From positions 1 through 64,000 of the forward strand of contig NZ_SMZJ02000005.1 in the NCBI RefSeq assembly GCF_004358095.2: DNA of 64,000 bases. The letters are read 5' to 3'. Shown here piece after piece: positions 17,572 to 26,459 of the stretch. Numbering within the stretch: position 1 is the stretch's first letter; the number at the start of each line of letters is the position of its first letter. The DNA is from Seonamhaeicola sediminis (GTDB lineage Bacteria > Bacteroidota > Bacteroidia > Flavobacteriales > Flavobacteriaceae). Position numbers and translations under genes: made by a program. Below the pieces are notes generated by a model that was given only the letters and a program-made list of their open reading frames with translations, made no database searches and was not told the DNA's origin.

Positions 17572-18870
17572 ATGAGAATTCTAAGCTCTACGATTATATT
17601 TTGTTTAATCCTTGTGTCATGCAAGTCAAGTTCTCAGGTTAAAGACCAATGGATTGATAAAAATGAAGATGAAAACTACACTGCTCGCCATGAATGTTCT
17701 TTTGTTCAAGCTGGAGACAAATTTATCATGTTTGGAGGCCGAGAATCTGCCCATAAATTAGATCTTTACGATTTTAAAAGCAATACTTGGACAACCGCAA
17801 AGAGTAGAGCTCCTAAAGAATTTAACCACTTTCAGGCTACGTTCTTCAAAGGTTTTATTTGGGTAATTGGATCCTTTAAAACTAATAATTTCCCCAAAGA
17901 ACTTCCCGAAGAAAATGTTTGGCTATATCATCCAGCTAACGACGTTTGGATTAAAGGACCTGAAATCCCTGAGGACAGAAGACGTGGTGGTGCTGGTTTA
18001 GTAGTTTACAATGACAAATTTTACTTAGTTGGAGGTAATACAATAGGCCATGATGGTGGTTACGTAAATTGGTTTGATGAATATGACCCAATAAATAATA
18101 CATGGACTGTTTTAGAAAATGCCTCTCAGGCAAGAGACCATTTTAGTGCAGCTGTTATTGACAATAAACTATACGCTGTTGCTGGAAGGCATTCTGGTGG
18201 GAAGGGAGGCGTTTTTGGACCCCTTGTAAGTATTGTTGATGTTTATGATTTTAATACCAAAACATGGTCTACATTAAAAAATGATATACCTACGCCGCGA
18301 GCAGCTCCTGGTGTTTCAGTTTTTAACAATGAATTATTGGTAATGGGCGGTGAAGGCGAAGAAAAAGGGCCGGCTTATAAAATTGTAGAAGCCTTTAACC
18401 CGAAAACTAAAAAATGGTCTAATAAAGCCAACATGAACCATCCAAGGCATGGTACGCAGGCTATACTTTCTGGGAAAGGTATTTACATTGCTGCAGGCTC
18501 ACCCACCAGAGGTGGTGGCAGACAATTAAATATGGAGGTGTATAACGAAGATACTCCATCTGGATTCTCTTTAACCAGTTCACATTTAAAAGCACCCGAA
18601 ATAGTTACCATAACCAGAGGATCATCAACCTCTATTGATATTAAAAATGAAGGTGGCAATACAGGTAGCTTTATCACTTCAGTTAATATTACAGGAGTAA
18701 ATGCACCTGCTTTCAAAATAGAATCAAACCATAAATTTACTTTGGTGGATGCTAATGGTAGTTTCAATATAAAAATAAAACATCTTTCAGATGTATCTAA
18801 TGATAAGGCAACTTTAGAAATAAGTTATAATGGCAACGCCAAAAAAATCATTAATCTGGTAAGTAACTAA
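17572..18870 (+). CDS. Kelch-repeat lipoprotein
   Basis: The N-terminus MRILSSTIIFCLILVSCKSS is a lipoprotein signal with Cys at 17. About five Kelch blades follow, recognisable by repeated FxxxGG/VVGG and NTWT/KTWS/KKWS motifs, for example DKFYLVGGNTIGHDGG and NELLVMGGEGEEKG; these predict a beta-propeller. The last ~100 residues form an Ig-like or ASPM-like all-beta domain (TITRGSSTSIDIKNEGG...). Substrate or partner is unknown; a carbohydrate-binding or surface role is a guess. The start lies 4 bp after the DHFR stop, so the two are probably cotranscribed. Confidence 0.83.
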   Translation: MRILSSTIIFCLILVSCKSSSQVKDQWIDKNEDENYTARHECSFVQAGDKFIMFGGRESAHKLDLYDFKSNTWTTAKSRAPKEFNHFQATFFKGFIWVIGSFKTNNFPKELPEENVWLYHPANDVWIKGPEIPEDRRRGGAGLVVYNDKFYLVGGNTIGHDGGYVNWFDEYDPINNTWTVLENASQARDHFSAAVIDNKLYAVAGRHSGGKGGVFGPLVSIVDVYDFNTKTWSTLKNDIPTPRAAPGVSVFNNELLVMGGEGEEKGPAYKIVEAFNPKTKKWSNKANMNHPRHGTQAILSGKGIYIAAGSPTRGGGRQLNMEVYNEDTPSGFSLTSSHLKAPEIVTITRGSSTSIDIKNEGGNTGSFITSVNITGVNAPAFKIESNHKFTLVDANGSFNIKIKHLSDVSNDKATLEISYNGNAKKIINLVSN

Positions 18871-18879
18871 AAATTCATG

Positions 18880-18887
18880 TACTTTTG
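18880..18887 (+). promoter_or_regulatory. -7 box of the fabD promoter
   Basis: TACTTTTG matches TAnnTTTG exactly. The expected -33 position has CTG instead of TTG about 21 nt upstream, overlapping the end of the Kelch gene. Start codon 24 nt downstream. Confidence 0.5.
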
Positions 18888-18910
18888 CCACACTAAAAAA
18901 ACGAACTAAT

Positions 18911-19792
18911 ATGAACGCATATATATTTCCTGGTCAAGGTGCACAATTCTCTGGAATGGGACTGGATCTTTATGAGCAATCTGCTGAAGCACAAGAATTA
19001 TTTGAACAAGCCAACAATATACTAGGTTTTAATATTACAGATATCATGTTTGAAGGTTCTGCTGATGATTTAAAGCAAACCAAGGTTACCCAACCTGCTA
19101 TCTTTCTCCACTCGGTGATTTTAGCAAAAACATTAGGCGACTCTTTTAAACCAGATATGGTTGCTGGTCATTCACTTGGCGAGTTTTCTGCTCTGGTAGC
19201 CAATGGCACTCTAAATTTTGAAGACGGATTAAAATTGGTATCCCAACGTGCCATGGCTATGCAAAAAGCTTGTGAATTACAACCAAGTACCATGGCAGCT
19301 GTTTTAGGTTTAGATGATGACATTGTAGAAAAGGTTTGTGCTTCTACCGAAGGTGTGGTAGTTGCAGCTAACTATAATTGCCCTGGTCAATTAGTTATTT
19401 CTGGTGACATTGATGCTATCAATAAAGCTTGTGAAACTTTAAAGGAAGCTGGCGCCCGCAGAGCTTTGGTATTACCTGTAGGAGGAGCATTCCATTCTCC
19501 ATTGATGGAGCCCGCTCGTGAGGAATTGGCTGCAGCTATAGAAAACACCTTGTTTACCAAACCAAACTGTCCTATTTATCAAAATGTAACCGCTAATGCA
19601 GTTACAGATGAAACTTCGATTAAAACCAACTTGATATCACAATTAACAGCACCTGTTCGTTGGACCCAATCTGTTCAGCAAATGATTGCTGACGGCGCTA
19701 CTTTATTTACAGAAGTTGGTCCGGGTAAAGTATTACAAGGTTTAGTTAAAAAAATTAATAGAGAATCTGAAGTTGCCTCGGCTACTTTATAA
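18911..19792 (+). CDS. fabD: Malonyl-CoA:acyl carrier protein transacylase
   Basis: Loads malonyl groups from CoA onto ACP for fatty-acid synthesis. The 293-residue protein has the FPGQGAQFSGMG start, nucleophile Ser88 in AGHSLGEFSAL, substrate-binding Arg113 in SQRAMAMQ, and catalytic His195 in GGAFHSPLM. It also has the C-terminal EVGPGKVLQGLVKKI. Length is normal. lspA follows 10 bp later and is likely in the same transcript. Confidence 0.97.
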   Translation: MNAYIFPGQGAQFSGMGLDLYEQSAEAQELFEQANNILGFNITDIMFEGSADDLKQTKVTQPAIFLHSVILAKTLGDSFKPDMVAGHSLGEFSALVANGTLNFEDGLKLVSQRAMAMQKACELQPSTMAAVLGLDDDIVEKVCASTEGVVVAANYNCPGQLVISGDIDAINKACETLKEAGARRALVLPVGGAFHSPLMEPAREELAAAIENTLFTKPNCPIYQNVTANAVTDETSIKTNLISQLTAPVRWTQSVQQMIADGATLFTEVGPGKVLQGLVKKINRESEVASATL

Positions 19793-19802
19793 ATTTTAAT
19801 AA

Positions 19803-20306
19803 ATGAAGATTTCTCGTCGGTCGGCATTCATCATATTAATAGTTATTGGCTCTATAGCTTTAGATCAAATTTCTAAAGTTTGGGTTAGAGCCAATGTAAA
19901 AGCAGGGAGTGTTTCCGAAATTTTCGGACATTATTTCACGTTGCATAATGTTGAAAATGAGGGCGCTTTTTTAGGTATGGGCAGTGATTTGAATGAAACA
20001 CTAAGAGTGATTCTATTATTAATTCTACCTGTAGTTGTTTTAGGACTTGTGCTTAGATATGTGTTTAAAGACAAAAGTTTAAGTAATTGGTCACTTTTTG
20101 CTTTTGCTAGCATTATAGGTGGTGGTATAGCCAATGTATATGACCGCTTTATGTACGGTAGCGTTACTGATTTCTGGCATATCAAATTAACAGACACATT
20201 AAGGACTGGCATTTTTAATGTAGCAGATGTATTTGTTAGCACTGGAATGATTATTCTAGTTTTTATTGCGCTGTTTAAAAAGAAACCTGCAGATATAAAA
20301 CAATAA
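19803..20306 (+). CDS. lspA: Lipoprotein signal peptidase (signal peptidase II)
   Basis: Inner-membrane aspartyl protease that cleaves the signal peptide of diacylglyceryl-modified prolipoproteins, of which this window encodes many. The 167-residue protein has four hydrophobic segments and the family motifs ALDQISKVW, NVENEGAFLG, GGGIANVYDR, SVTDF (Asp123) and FNVADVF (Asp142). The last two carry the catalytic dyad. Its stop codon lies inside the terminator palindrome. Confidence 0.96.
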   Translation: MKISRRSAFIILIVIGSIALDQISKVWVRANVKAGSVSEIFGHYFTLHNVENEGAFLGMGSDLNETLRVILLLILPVVVLGLVLRYVFKDKSLSNWSLFAFASIIGGGIANVYDRFMYGSVTDFWHIKLTDTLRTGIFNVADVFVSTGMIILVFIALFKKKPADIKQ

Positions 20307-20338
20307 AAGCTGATTAAATATTTAATCAGCTTTTATTG
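20301..20338. terminator. Bidirectional terminator between lspA and galE
   Basis: A 38-bp perfect palindrome (20301-20319 with 20320-20338) with a GC-containing AAAAGCTGATTAAAT arm and flanking T tract. It includes the last codons of lspA and ends 16 bp before the convergent galE stop, so it can end both transcripts. Confidence 0.8.
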
Positions 20339-20354
20339 TTTATATTATTTGTAA

Positions 20355-21374
20355 CTAACCTCTCACTTTTTGCTCCCACTTCCAAGCAGAAAGCATTGCT
20401 TCATCCAGAGATATTTGGGTTTTCCAACCTAATACTTGATTAGCATTTGTGGTATCGGCATATGCAGCGGTTATATCACCCTCTCTTCGGCCTACAATTT
20501 TATAATTTAACTTTTTGCCAGAAACACGCTCAAATGAGTTAATAACTTCTAAAACAGAACTTCCTTTTCCAGTGCCTAAATTGAAAGTCTCGTAAGTAGC
20601 TTTGTTTTTGTTTTTTAACAATCTTTCTAAGGCTACAACATGAGCTTTTGCCAAATCTACTACATGTATATAATCTCTAATACAGGTACCATCTGGTGTT
20701 GGATAATCATCTCCAAAAACAGACAACTGCTCTCTAATACCAATGGCGGTTTGCGTTATAAATGGCACTAAATTTTGCGGAACCCCTATAGGTAGCTCTC
20801 CAATCTCTGTTGAAGGATGCGCTCCAATGGGATTAAAATAACGCAATGCAATAGCTTTCAAAGTTGGCACCACCTTGCATGTGTCTCTTATAATTTCTTC
20901 ACCAATTTGTTTGGTATTCCCATAAGGAGACTCAGCTTTTTTTACTGGTGCGCTTTCAGTTATAGGCAACTCATCGGCTTGTCCGTATACCGTACAAGAA
21001 GAACTAAATATAAAACTTGCTTCTGGTAGGTTTTTTAACTCCTTTAAGAGATAAACTAGTGTACCAATGTTATTCTCATAATATAATAAAGGTTTCTGAA
21101 CACTCTCACCAACCGCCTTACTAGCTGCAAAGTGAATCACGCCTTTTACATCACTGTGTTTTTTGAAAAAGGCCTCTACAGTATCTTTTTCCTTTAGATC
21201 AATTTTTTCAAAAATTGGTGTTTTACCCGTTATAGTGGTAATACCATCAAGTACATTTTCTGAAGAGTTTGATAAATCATCAATAATAACAACCTCATAA
21301 CCTGCCTCTTGCAATTCTACAACGGTGTGAGATCCTATAAATCCCAATCCACCGGTTACTAATATTTTATCCAT
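20355..21374 (-). CDS. galE: UDP-glucose 4-epimerase
   Basis: SDR-family enzyme interconverting UDP-glucose and UDP-galactose for surface polysaccharides. The 339-residue protein has the NAD+-binding GGLGFIGSH at 8-16, SSSCTVYG around 124-131, catalytic Tyr151 and Lys155 in YGNTK, and RYFNPIGAHPS. The start overlaps the end of the upstream aminotransferase by 8 bp, which indicates translational coupling. A related UDP-GlcNAc epimerase activity cannot be excluded from sequence alone. Confidence 0.93.
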   Translation of the reverse strand: MDKILVTGGLGFIGSHTVVELQEAGYEVVIIDDLSNSSENVLDGITTITGKTPIFEKIDLKEKDTVEAFFKKHSDVKGVIHFAASKAVGESVQKPLLYYENNIGTLVYLLKELKNLPEASFIFSSSCTVYGQADELPITESAPVKKAESPYGNTKQIGEEIIRDTCKVVPTLKAIALRYFNPIGAHPSTEIGELPIGVPQNLVPFITQTAIGIREQLSVFGDDYPTPDGTCIRDYIHVVDLAKAHVVALERLLKNKNKATYETFNLGTGKGSSVLEVINSFERVSGKKLNYKIVGRREGDITAAYADTTNANQVLGWKTQISLDEAMLSAWKWEQKVRG

Positions 21375-22521
21375 TTATAAATTTTATAACTGTTGATGTA
21401 ATATATGCTATCTGTTCTTCATCCAATTCTGTGTGCATTGGTAATGAAATAACTTCTTTCACTAATTGATTGGTTACTTTAAAATCGTCTTCATTATAGC
21501 GTTCATCTAAATACGCCTTTTGCTTATGAAGAGGAATTGGATAATAAACACCACACGGAATCCCCTTTTCATTTAAATGTTTCACAAGAGCATCTCTATC
21601 AACATCAGTTACTCTAAGCGTATACTGATGAAATACATGACAATCGCAATTGCTACAAATACTGTCACAATTATTAGAAATTTGAGGAACAGTTATGGAA
21701 TCAATGTCTTTAAACGCTTCATTATATTTTTTTGCAGCATGCTGCCTAGCTTTATTGTAATCATCTAAATAAGGTAATTTAGCATCTAAAACTGCTGCTT
21801 GAATACTATCTAAACGTGAATTAACCCCAACTACATCGTGGTGATAACGCTCATACATCCCATGGTTAACAATTCCTCTAATGGTATGTGCTAATTCATC
21901 ATTATTAGTAAAAATGGCACCGCCATCTCCATAACATCCAAGGTTTTTTGATGGAAAAAAAGATGTGGCACCAACATCACCTATAGTACCTGCCTTAACT
22001 TTATCTCCGTTGGTATAAGTATAGTTAGCACCTATAGCCTGTGCATTATCTTCAATCACATATAAATCATGAGTTTTGGCAATTTCCATAATGGCTTCCA
22101 TATTAGCACACTGACCAAACAAATGCACTGGAACAATGGCTTTTGTTTTTGGTGTTATTGCTTTTTTAATGGCTTCAATATTTATATTGAAATCATCAGG
22201 ATTTACATCAACCAAAACAGGTGTTAGGTTCAACAAAGCAATTACCTCAACAGTAGCAGCAAAAGTAAAATCTGCGGTTATAACCTCATCTCCAGGCTTT
22301 AAACCTAGTCCCATCATTGCTATTTGTAATGCATCGGTACCATTGGCACAAGGTATAACATGTTTAACACCTAAATAGTTTTCTAAATTTTTTTGAAACT
22401 CATGAACCTTGGGTCCATTAATAAAAAAAGCAGAATCAATTACCTCTTGAATAGAAGGGTTTACAACATCTTTTATGCTGTTATACTGACCTTTAAGGTC
22501 AACCATTTGAATTTTCTTCAT
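21367..22521 (-). CDS. DegT/DnrJ/EryC1-type sugar aminotransferase with Cys-rich insert
   Basis: PLP-dependent aminotransferase likely acting on a nucleotide-linked keto-sugar for LPS or capsule. The 384-residue protein has CANGTDALQIAM, Asp158 in VIEDNAQAIGA, the Schiff-base Lys192 in FFPSKNLGCYGDGG, and SRLDSIQAAVL. Unusual is a cluster C285-x3-C289-x2-C292-x-C294-H295 just before the conserved VFHQYTLRV strand. Such a cluster could bind a metal, or be a flexible loop. It overlaps galE by 8 bp, so the pair probably contributes to one surface-glycan pathway with the Kdo transferase encoded divergently next door. Confidence 0.88.
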   Translation of the reverse strand: MKKIQMVDLKGQYNSIKDVVNPSIQEVIDSAFFINGPKVHEFQKNLENYLGVKHVIPCANGTDALQIAMMGLGLKPGDEVITADFTFAATVEVIALLNLTPVLVDVNPDDFNINIEAIKKAITPKTKAIVPVHLFGQCANMEAIMEIAKTHDLYVIEDNAQAIGANYTYTNGDKVKAGTIGDVGATSFFPSKNLGCYGDGGAIFTNNDELAHTIRGIVNHGMYERYHHDVVGVNSRLDSIQAAVLDAKLPYLDDYNKARQHAAKKYNEAFKDIDSITVPQISNNCDSICSNCDCHVFHQYTLRVTDVDRDALVKHLNEKGIPCGVYYPIPLHKQKAYLDERYNEDDFKVTNQLVKEVISLPMHTELDEEQIAYITSTVIKFING

Positions 22522-22636
22522 CTGAAAAAATTATAACTCAAAACACCGAGTTTAGAAGCCACGAAATTACAAAAAACGTAATGCTAAACCAATGAATTTA
22601 CTTAAAGAAATGTATTTTAGCAGCAAATAAACAATA

Positions 22637-23872
22637 TTGAGTTTTCTGTACAACATTGGCATTAATTTTATTAGTTCTGGTTTAAAATGTGTAGCGCCTT
22701 TTAATCATAAAATTAAATTAGGTGTAAGCGGAAGAGCTAAAACCTTTACCCTTTTAAAAAATAGTATAACCAGTAAAGACAAAACGTTATGGTTTCATTG
22801 TGCTTCTTTGGGAGAATACGAACAAGGGCTTCCTGTTTTTAAAGAATTGAGAAAACATTATGTAAATCATAAAATTGTACTTAGTTTTTTCTCTCCTTCT
22901 GGTTTTGAAATACGAAACAACTCACCTATTGCAGATTTAGTTGTTTATTTACCAATTGACACACCAAAAAACGCAAAACAATTTATAGACATTGTAAATC
23001 CTGAACTCACCATTTTTGTTAAATATGATATTTGGCCCAATTTTTTAAACACTCTTAAAAAAAAACAACTAAAAGCCATCTTAATTTCTGCTAGTTTTAG
23101 AAAAAATCAATCTTATTTTAAGTTTTATGGCAAAAAGATAAGGAAAGCTCTATTTGCTTTTGATCATATTTTTACTCAGAATGAAGCATCTAAGGCACTC
23201 CTCAATTCTATAAATTACAAAAATGTAACTGTTTCTGGAGACACTCGCTTTGATAGGGTTTTAAGTCAGCTGGAACAAGACAATATGTTAGATTTTATTG
23301 AAGAATTCAAAGATGACAAACTATGTATTGTTGCAGGAAGTACATGGCCAGTAGGAGAAGCCTTTTTAACAGACTTCATAAACTCAAATATCTCAAATGA
23401 AGTAAAGTTTATTGTTGCACCACATAACATTAAGCCAAATCAGATAAATAACCTTAAAGAAAAACTAAACACTAAAACCGTTTTATTTTCTAAAAAAGAA
23501 AATAACAATTTAAAAGAAGCCCAAGTTTTTATTGTTGATACCATAGGTATCCTTTCTAAAATTTACAGTTATGCCAGTATTGCCTATGTTGGAGGAGCTC
23601 TAGGCAATACAGGGTTACATAATACTTTAGAACCTGCTGTATTTGGGGTTCCAATAATTATTGGAAATCATCATAATAAATTTCCTGAAGCGCAAGCTAT
23701 GATTAATAAGGGCGGTATGTTTTCGGTTTCAAATCAAAAAGATTTCACTTTAATTCTAAATAAACTAATCGACGACAGTGACTTTCGTGTAAAAAGTGGG
23801 TCAAAAAACAGAGAATATATTGAGGAAAATAGAGGAGCCGTCATCCAAATCCTCGATTATTTACGTATATAA
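22637..23872 (+). CDS. waaA: 3-deoxy-D-manno-octulosonic acid (Kdo) transferase
   Basis: GT-B glycosyltransferase that adds Kdo to lipid A precursors at the inner membrane. The 411-residue protein has WFHCASLGEYEQGLPV, LVVYLPIDTPKNAKQFI, FVKYDIWPNFLN and, in the C-terminal domain, YVGGALGNTGLHNTLEPAVF and PIIIGNHHNKFPEAQ. The start is TTG at 22637: an in-frame TAA lies just upstream and MSFLYNIGINF aligns with the usual N-terminus, so no ATG is available. It is divergent from the DegT gene. Confidence 0.94.
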   Translation: MSFLYNIGINFISSGLKCVAPFNHKIKLGVSGRAKTFTLLKNSITSKDKTLWFHCASLGEYEQGLPVFKELRKHYVNHKIVLSFFSPSGFEIRNNSPIADLVVYLPIDTPKNAKQFIDIVNPELTIFVKYDIWPNFLNTLKKKQLKAILISASFRKNQSYFKFYGKKIRKALFAFDHIFTQNEASKALLNSINYKNVTVSGDTRFDRVLSQLEQDNMLDFIEEFKDDKLCIVAGSTWPVGEAFLTDFINSNISNEVKFIVAPHNIKPNQINNLKEKLNTKTVLFSKKENNNLKEAQVFIVDTIGILSKIYSYASIAYVGGALGNTGLHNTLEPAVFGVPIIIGNHHNKFPEAQAMINKGGMFSVSNQKDFTLILNKLIDDSDFRVKSGSKNREYIEENRGAVIQILDYLRI

Positions 23873-23983
23873 ATAGATTTTGAATTATAAATAATTTAAC
23901 AGAATCATTTAAATATTGGATAAAACCTATTACATTAGTAATCAAATATTTAAAACCCTTTAATTAACACTAAAACAAAAATT

Positions 23984-24283
23984 ATGAAAAAACTAATTTT
24001 TAGTACTGCTATTTTATTAGCTATGAGTTTATCTCTAAACTCTTGTAGAGACACTAAAAAGGCAGAAGAAACTCAAGATGCTATTGAAGAAACTGTCAAT
24101 GATGCTGCTGAAGCTGTTGAGGAAACTGCAAACGACGCTGCTGACGCCATAGAAGAAGCTGCAAACGATGCCGTTGATGCTGCCCAAGAAGTTGTTGAAG
24201 AAGCTGCTGAGGCCACTGGTGAAGCTGTGGACAATGCTGCTGAAGCTGCAAAAGATAAAATAAAAGAAGCTACAGGACACTAA
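23984..24283 (+). CDS. Small lipoprotein of tandem 11-residue repeats
   Basis: The 99-residue product has a lipoprotein signal (MKKLIFSTAILLAMSLSLNSC, shown here only as its region 1-21). Then come six in-register undecads of the type A-I-E-E-T-V-N-D-A-A-E, covering roughly residues 33-98. Ala alternates with Glu/Asp/Asn, giving an acidic amphipathic helix like LEA group 3 or apolipoprotein 11-mers. It is probably an extended helical rod anchored in a membrane. The repeats are also visible in the DNA (GAAGAAACTG/GAGGAAACTG). A desiccation, osmotic or envelope-spacing role is only an inference from composition. It stands alone with its own terminator. Confidence 0.72.
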   Translation: MKKLIFSTAILLAMSLSLNSCRDTKKAEETQDAIEETVNDAAEAVEETANDAADAIEEAANDAVDAAQEVVEEAAEATGEAVDNAAEAAKDKIKEATGH

Positions 24284-24309
24284 TTGTTCTAAACTTTTTA
24301 AGAAGATAG

Positions 24310-24333
24310 AAAAGCAGCCAAAAGGCTGCTTTT
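24310..24333 (+). terminator. Strong terminator after the repeat lipoprotein
   Basis: A 10-bp stem AAAAGCAGCC/GGCTGCTTTT with an AAAA loop and following T residues. The DUF4861 gene converges 30 bp beyond. Confidence 0.85.
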
Positions 24334-24362
24334 TTAATATCTAAAACTCAAATTATTATTGG

Positions 24363-25517
24363 TTATTTAACCAACTTAACTTCCAAAGGGGTATTTAATT
24401 TTTTAGCAAAATCATGTAAATACTGTTCCCAACCATTTTGATTCTTAAACTGGTTACTTTTGCTCCAAGTAAAACCAGCGTAATAAACTACTTTATTGCT
24501 TATCACTTTTAAGTGCATGAAAGCGTTACTCAAATCCTTTTGTTCCGTTTCGTATTTTTCTGTACCCAAAAAATAGGCAGGGGTAGTAACTATGGCTGTC
24601 CCTAATTCTGCATCGTCATGAGGTTGCCAATAGTTTAACCAAGTTTCTTCTTTATTAGAAGTAACCACTCCATCTTTTTCATGTAATGTTAAACCAGCTG
24701 AAATACTATCAACACCTTCAATAGAAATTTCAAACTTTGATAGGTTGTTACCGTAATCTAGGGTTATTTTTTTAGACTCTTTAATCAACGTATCTCCTGC
24801 TTCCCAAGTACCATAATCTAGAGTAAAGCTGGTTCTAAGCGGCCCAGTAGTTATAGTTTTATAGTTTAAAAAGTTTTTTGAAATATAAAACGTACTATCC
24901 TTTTTATAAGCAATGCCTCCAACCCCTCTACTACTTCCTACATGAAAATTATCCAATCCTTCGCCAGTATCCTTATGATAAGTACCTGTCTTTTCAGTGT
25001 ATTTCTTATACCACTTATCAATTATGGAGTATTCAACTCGTTTCAACCAAGCGTCTATTCCACTGGATAAGGTACCTTCTTTAAGTTTGTTTTCAAATCT
25101 ATATTGTGCATTAGGCCCATAAGTTCTAAAAGCTACTTTATTGTTTTCCCAAGCATAATCATCGGTTCGTTCAGGAACAAATCTTGAATAGCAAACTACC
25201 TCAGCTGTATCTACAGCGACCTTGGTAACCTGATAATTATTTGTGGCTCCAGCCGGCACATTTGGCTGAAACAACAAAACGTCATTTACACCATCACCAT
25301 CATTATCAACTAACTGAGATGTTAAAAGTTTATTAGTCTCTAAATCCTTAACCCCCAAACCTTCAAGATTCTCTAACTCTAAAAAGCCTTTAGAAAGCTC
25401 TACAGTTTCATATTTCCTTTCTATGTCAAGGCTATTAGTTATTTCAATGACTATCTGGTTTTTTTCTTGACTGCAAGATAAACATAAGAACAGTATCAAT
25501 AATTTTAGAACTTTCAT
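24363..25517 (-). CDS. DUF4861 lipoprotein of the uronate locus
   Basis: The N-terminus MKVLKLLILFLCLSCSQ gives a lipobox with Cys15. The 384-residue beta-rich protein matches my recollection of DUF4861, a family found in polysaccharide-utilisation loci for uronic-acid-containing glycans. Recognisable stretches are LVDNDGDGVNDVLLFQ, GSSRGVGGIAY and LNYWQPHDDAELGTA. The enzymatic function is not known to me. It lies 13 bp downstream of kduI on the same strand, so it is surely in the same operon and probably acts outside the cytoplasm on the same substrate. Confidence 0.8.
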   Translation of the reverse strand: MKVLKLLILFLCLSCSQEKNQIVIEITNSLDIERKYETVELSKGFLELENLEGLGVKDLETNKLLTSQLVDNDGDGVNDVLLFQPNVPAGATNNYQVTKVAVDTAEVVCYSRFVPERTDDYAWENNKVAFRTYGPNAQYRFENKLKEGTLSSGIDAWLKRVEYSIIDKWYKKYTEKTGTYHKDTGEGLDNFHVGSSRGVGGIAYKKDSTFYISKNFLNYKTITTGPLRTSFTLDYGTWEAGDTLIKESKKITLDYGNNLSKFEISIEGVDSISAGLTLHEKDGVVTSNKEETWLNYWQPHDDAELGTAIVTTPAYFLGTEKYETEQKDLSNAFMHLKVISNKVVYYAGFTWSKSNQFKNQNGWEQYLHDFAKKLNTPLEVKLVK

Positions 25518-25530
25518 CTTAAAAACTATA

Positions 25531-26370
25531 TTATCTTAAATCTGGAATATTAGCCACATCCATATCACCATAATCTAAATTCTCTCCTGCCATTCCCCAT
25601 ATAAACGTATAGTTACTAGTTCCTGACCCTGAGTGTATAGACCAAGGTGGCGAAATTACTGCCTGTTCATTCTGCATCCATATATGTCTGGTTTCGTCTG
25701 TTTGCCCCATAAAATGACATACAGATTGTCCCTCTGGAACATCAATATAAAAATACACTTCCATGCGTCTGTCATGAACATGCGCTGGCATAGTATTCCA
25801 AACACTACCTGTTTTTAAAGAAGTCATTCCCATTTGCAATTGGCAAACATCAACAACACTATTTACAATATACTTTCTAAGCGTTCTGGCATTAGCTGTT
25901 TCTGGTGCACCTAGTTCAACAACTTCTACATCATTAGTTCCTATTTTTTTTGTAGGATAGGCTTTGTGTGCTGGTGTTGAGTTTAAGTAAAACTTGGCAG
26001 GATTACTTTGAGATTCACTAGAGAAAACAACTTCTTTATTTTCTTTTCCAATATACAGAGCCTCTTTATTATCTAAACTGTATGTTGTTCCATCAACAGT
26101 AACAGAACCTTTTCCTCCAATGTTTATGATACCTAGCTCTCTTCGTTCTAAAAAGTATTCTGATTTTAATTGGTCTACCGTTTCCAGCTTTACATCGTTT
26201 ACAGGAACAACCCCAGCGGTCATGAATCTATCATAATGCGAATAAACCCAATTTATACCATCAACTGTCATGACATTTTCAATTAAAAACTCATCTCTTA
26301 ATTCTTGAGTATCCATCCTTTTTACTTCTCTAGGAGAAGCTGCATAACGCACTTCACTATTTTTCACCAT
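25531..26370 (-). CDS. kduI: 5-dehydro-4-deoxy-D-glucuronate isomerase
   Basis: Isomerises 5-keto-4-deoxyuronate, the unsaturated product of uronate polysaccharide lyases, to 2,5-diketo-3-deoxygluconate. From ATG at 26370 the protein is 279 residues, as in E. coli (278); an upstream in-frame ATG (26484) would add 38 low-complexity residues that cross the operator and promoter, so it is rejected. The metal ligands are present as His197, His199 and Glu204 in AHVHDRRMEVYFY, and His246 in WSIHSGSG. Expression should be controlled by the divergent LacI regulator through the palindrome between them. KduD is not encoded in the window. Confidence 0.94.
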   Translation of the reverse strand: MVKNSEVRYAASPREVKRMDTQELRDEFLIENVMTVDGINWVYSHYDRFMTAGVVPVNDVKLETVDQLKSEYFLERRELGIINIGGKGSVTVDGTTYSLDNKEALYIGKENKEVVFSSESQSNPAKFYLNSTPAHKAYPTKKIGTNDVEVVELGAPETANARTLRKYIVNSVVDVCQLQMGMTSLKTGSVWNTMPAHVHDRRMEVYFYIDVPEGQSVCHFMGQTDETRHIWMQNEQAVISPPWSIHSGSGTSNYTFIWGMAGENLDYGDMDVANIPDLR

Positions 26371-26394
26371 ATCAATGTTTAAATTTAACAACCG

Positions 26395-26459
26395 TAAAAG
26401 TAATAAATAAATCCCAATAATCCAATCGATTGGATTATTGGGATTTATTTTTATATTTG
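26395..26459. promoter_or_regulatory. Divergent kduI/lacI promoters around a 46-bp palindromic operator
   Basis: 26405-26450 is a perfect palindrome centred on CpG with core ATCCAATCGATTGGAT, as expected for a LacI-family operator. Rightwards: TTG (26430-26432), 19 nt, TATATTTG (26452-26459) for the regulator. Leftwards: TTG (26423-26425), 20 nt, TACTTTTA (26395-26402) for kduI. Both -33 elements lie symmetrically in the operator core, so one bound dimer would block both promoters. Confidence 0.8.

Noticed and set aside
24035-24280. Open frame antisense to the 11-residue-repeat lipoprotein
   Set aside because: It is a by-product of the repetitive codons; the sense frame has a lipoprotein signal and its own terminator.
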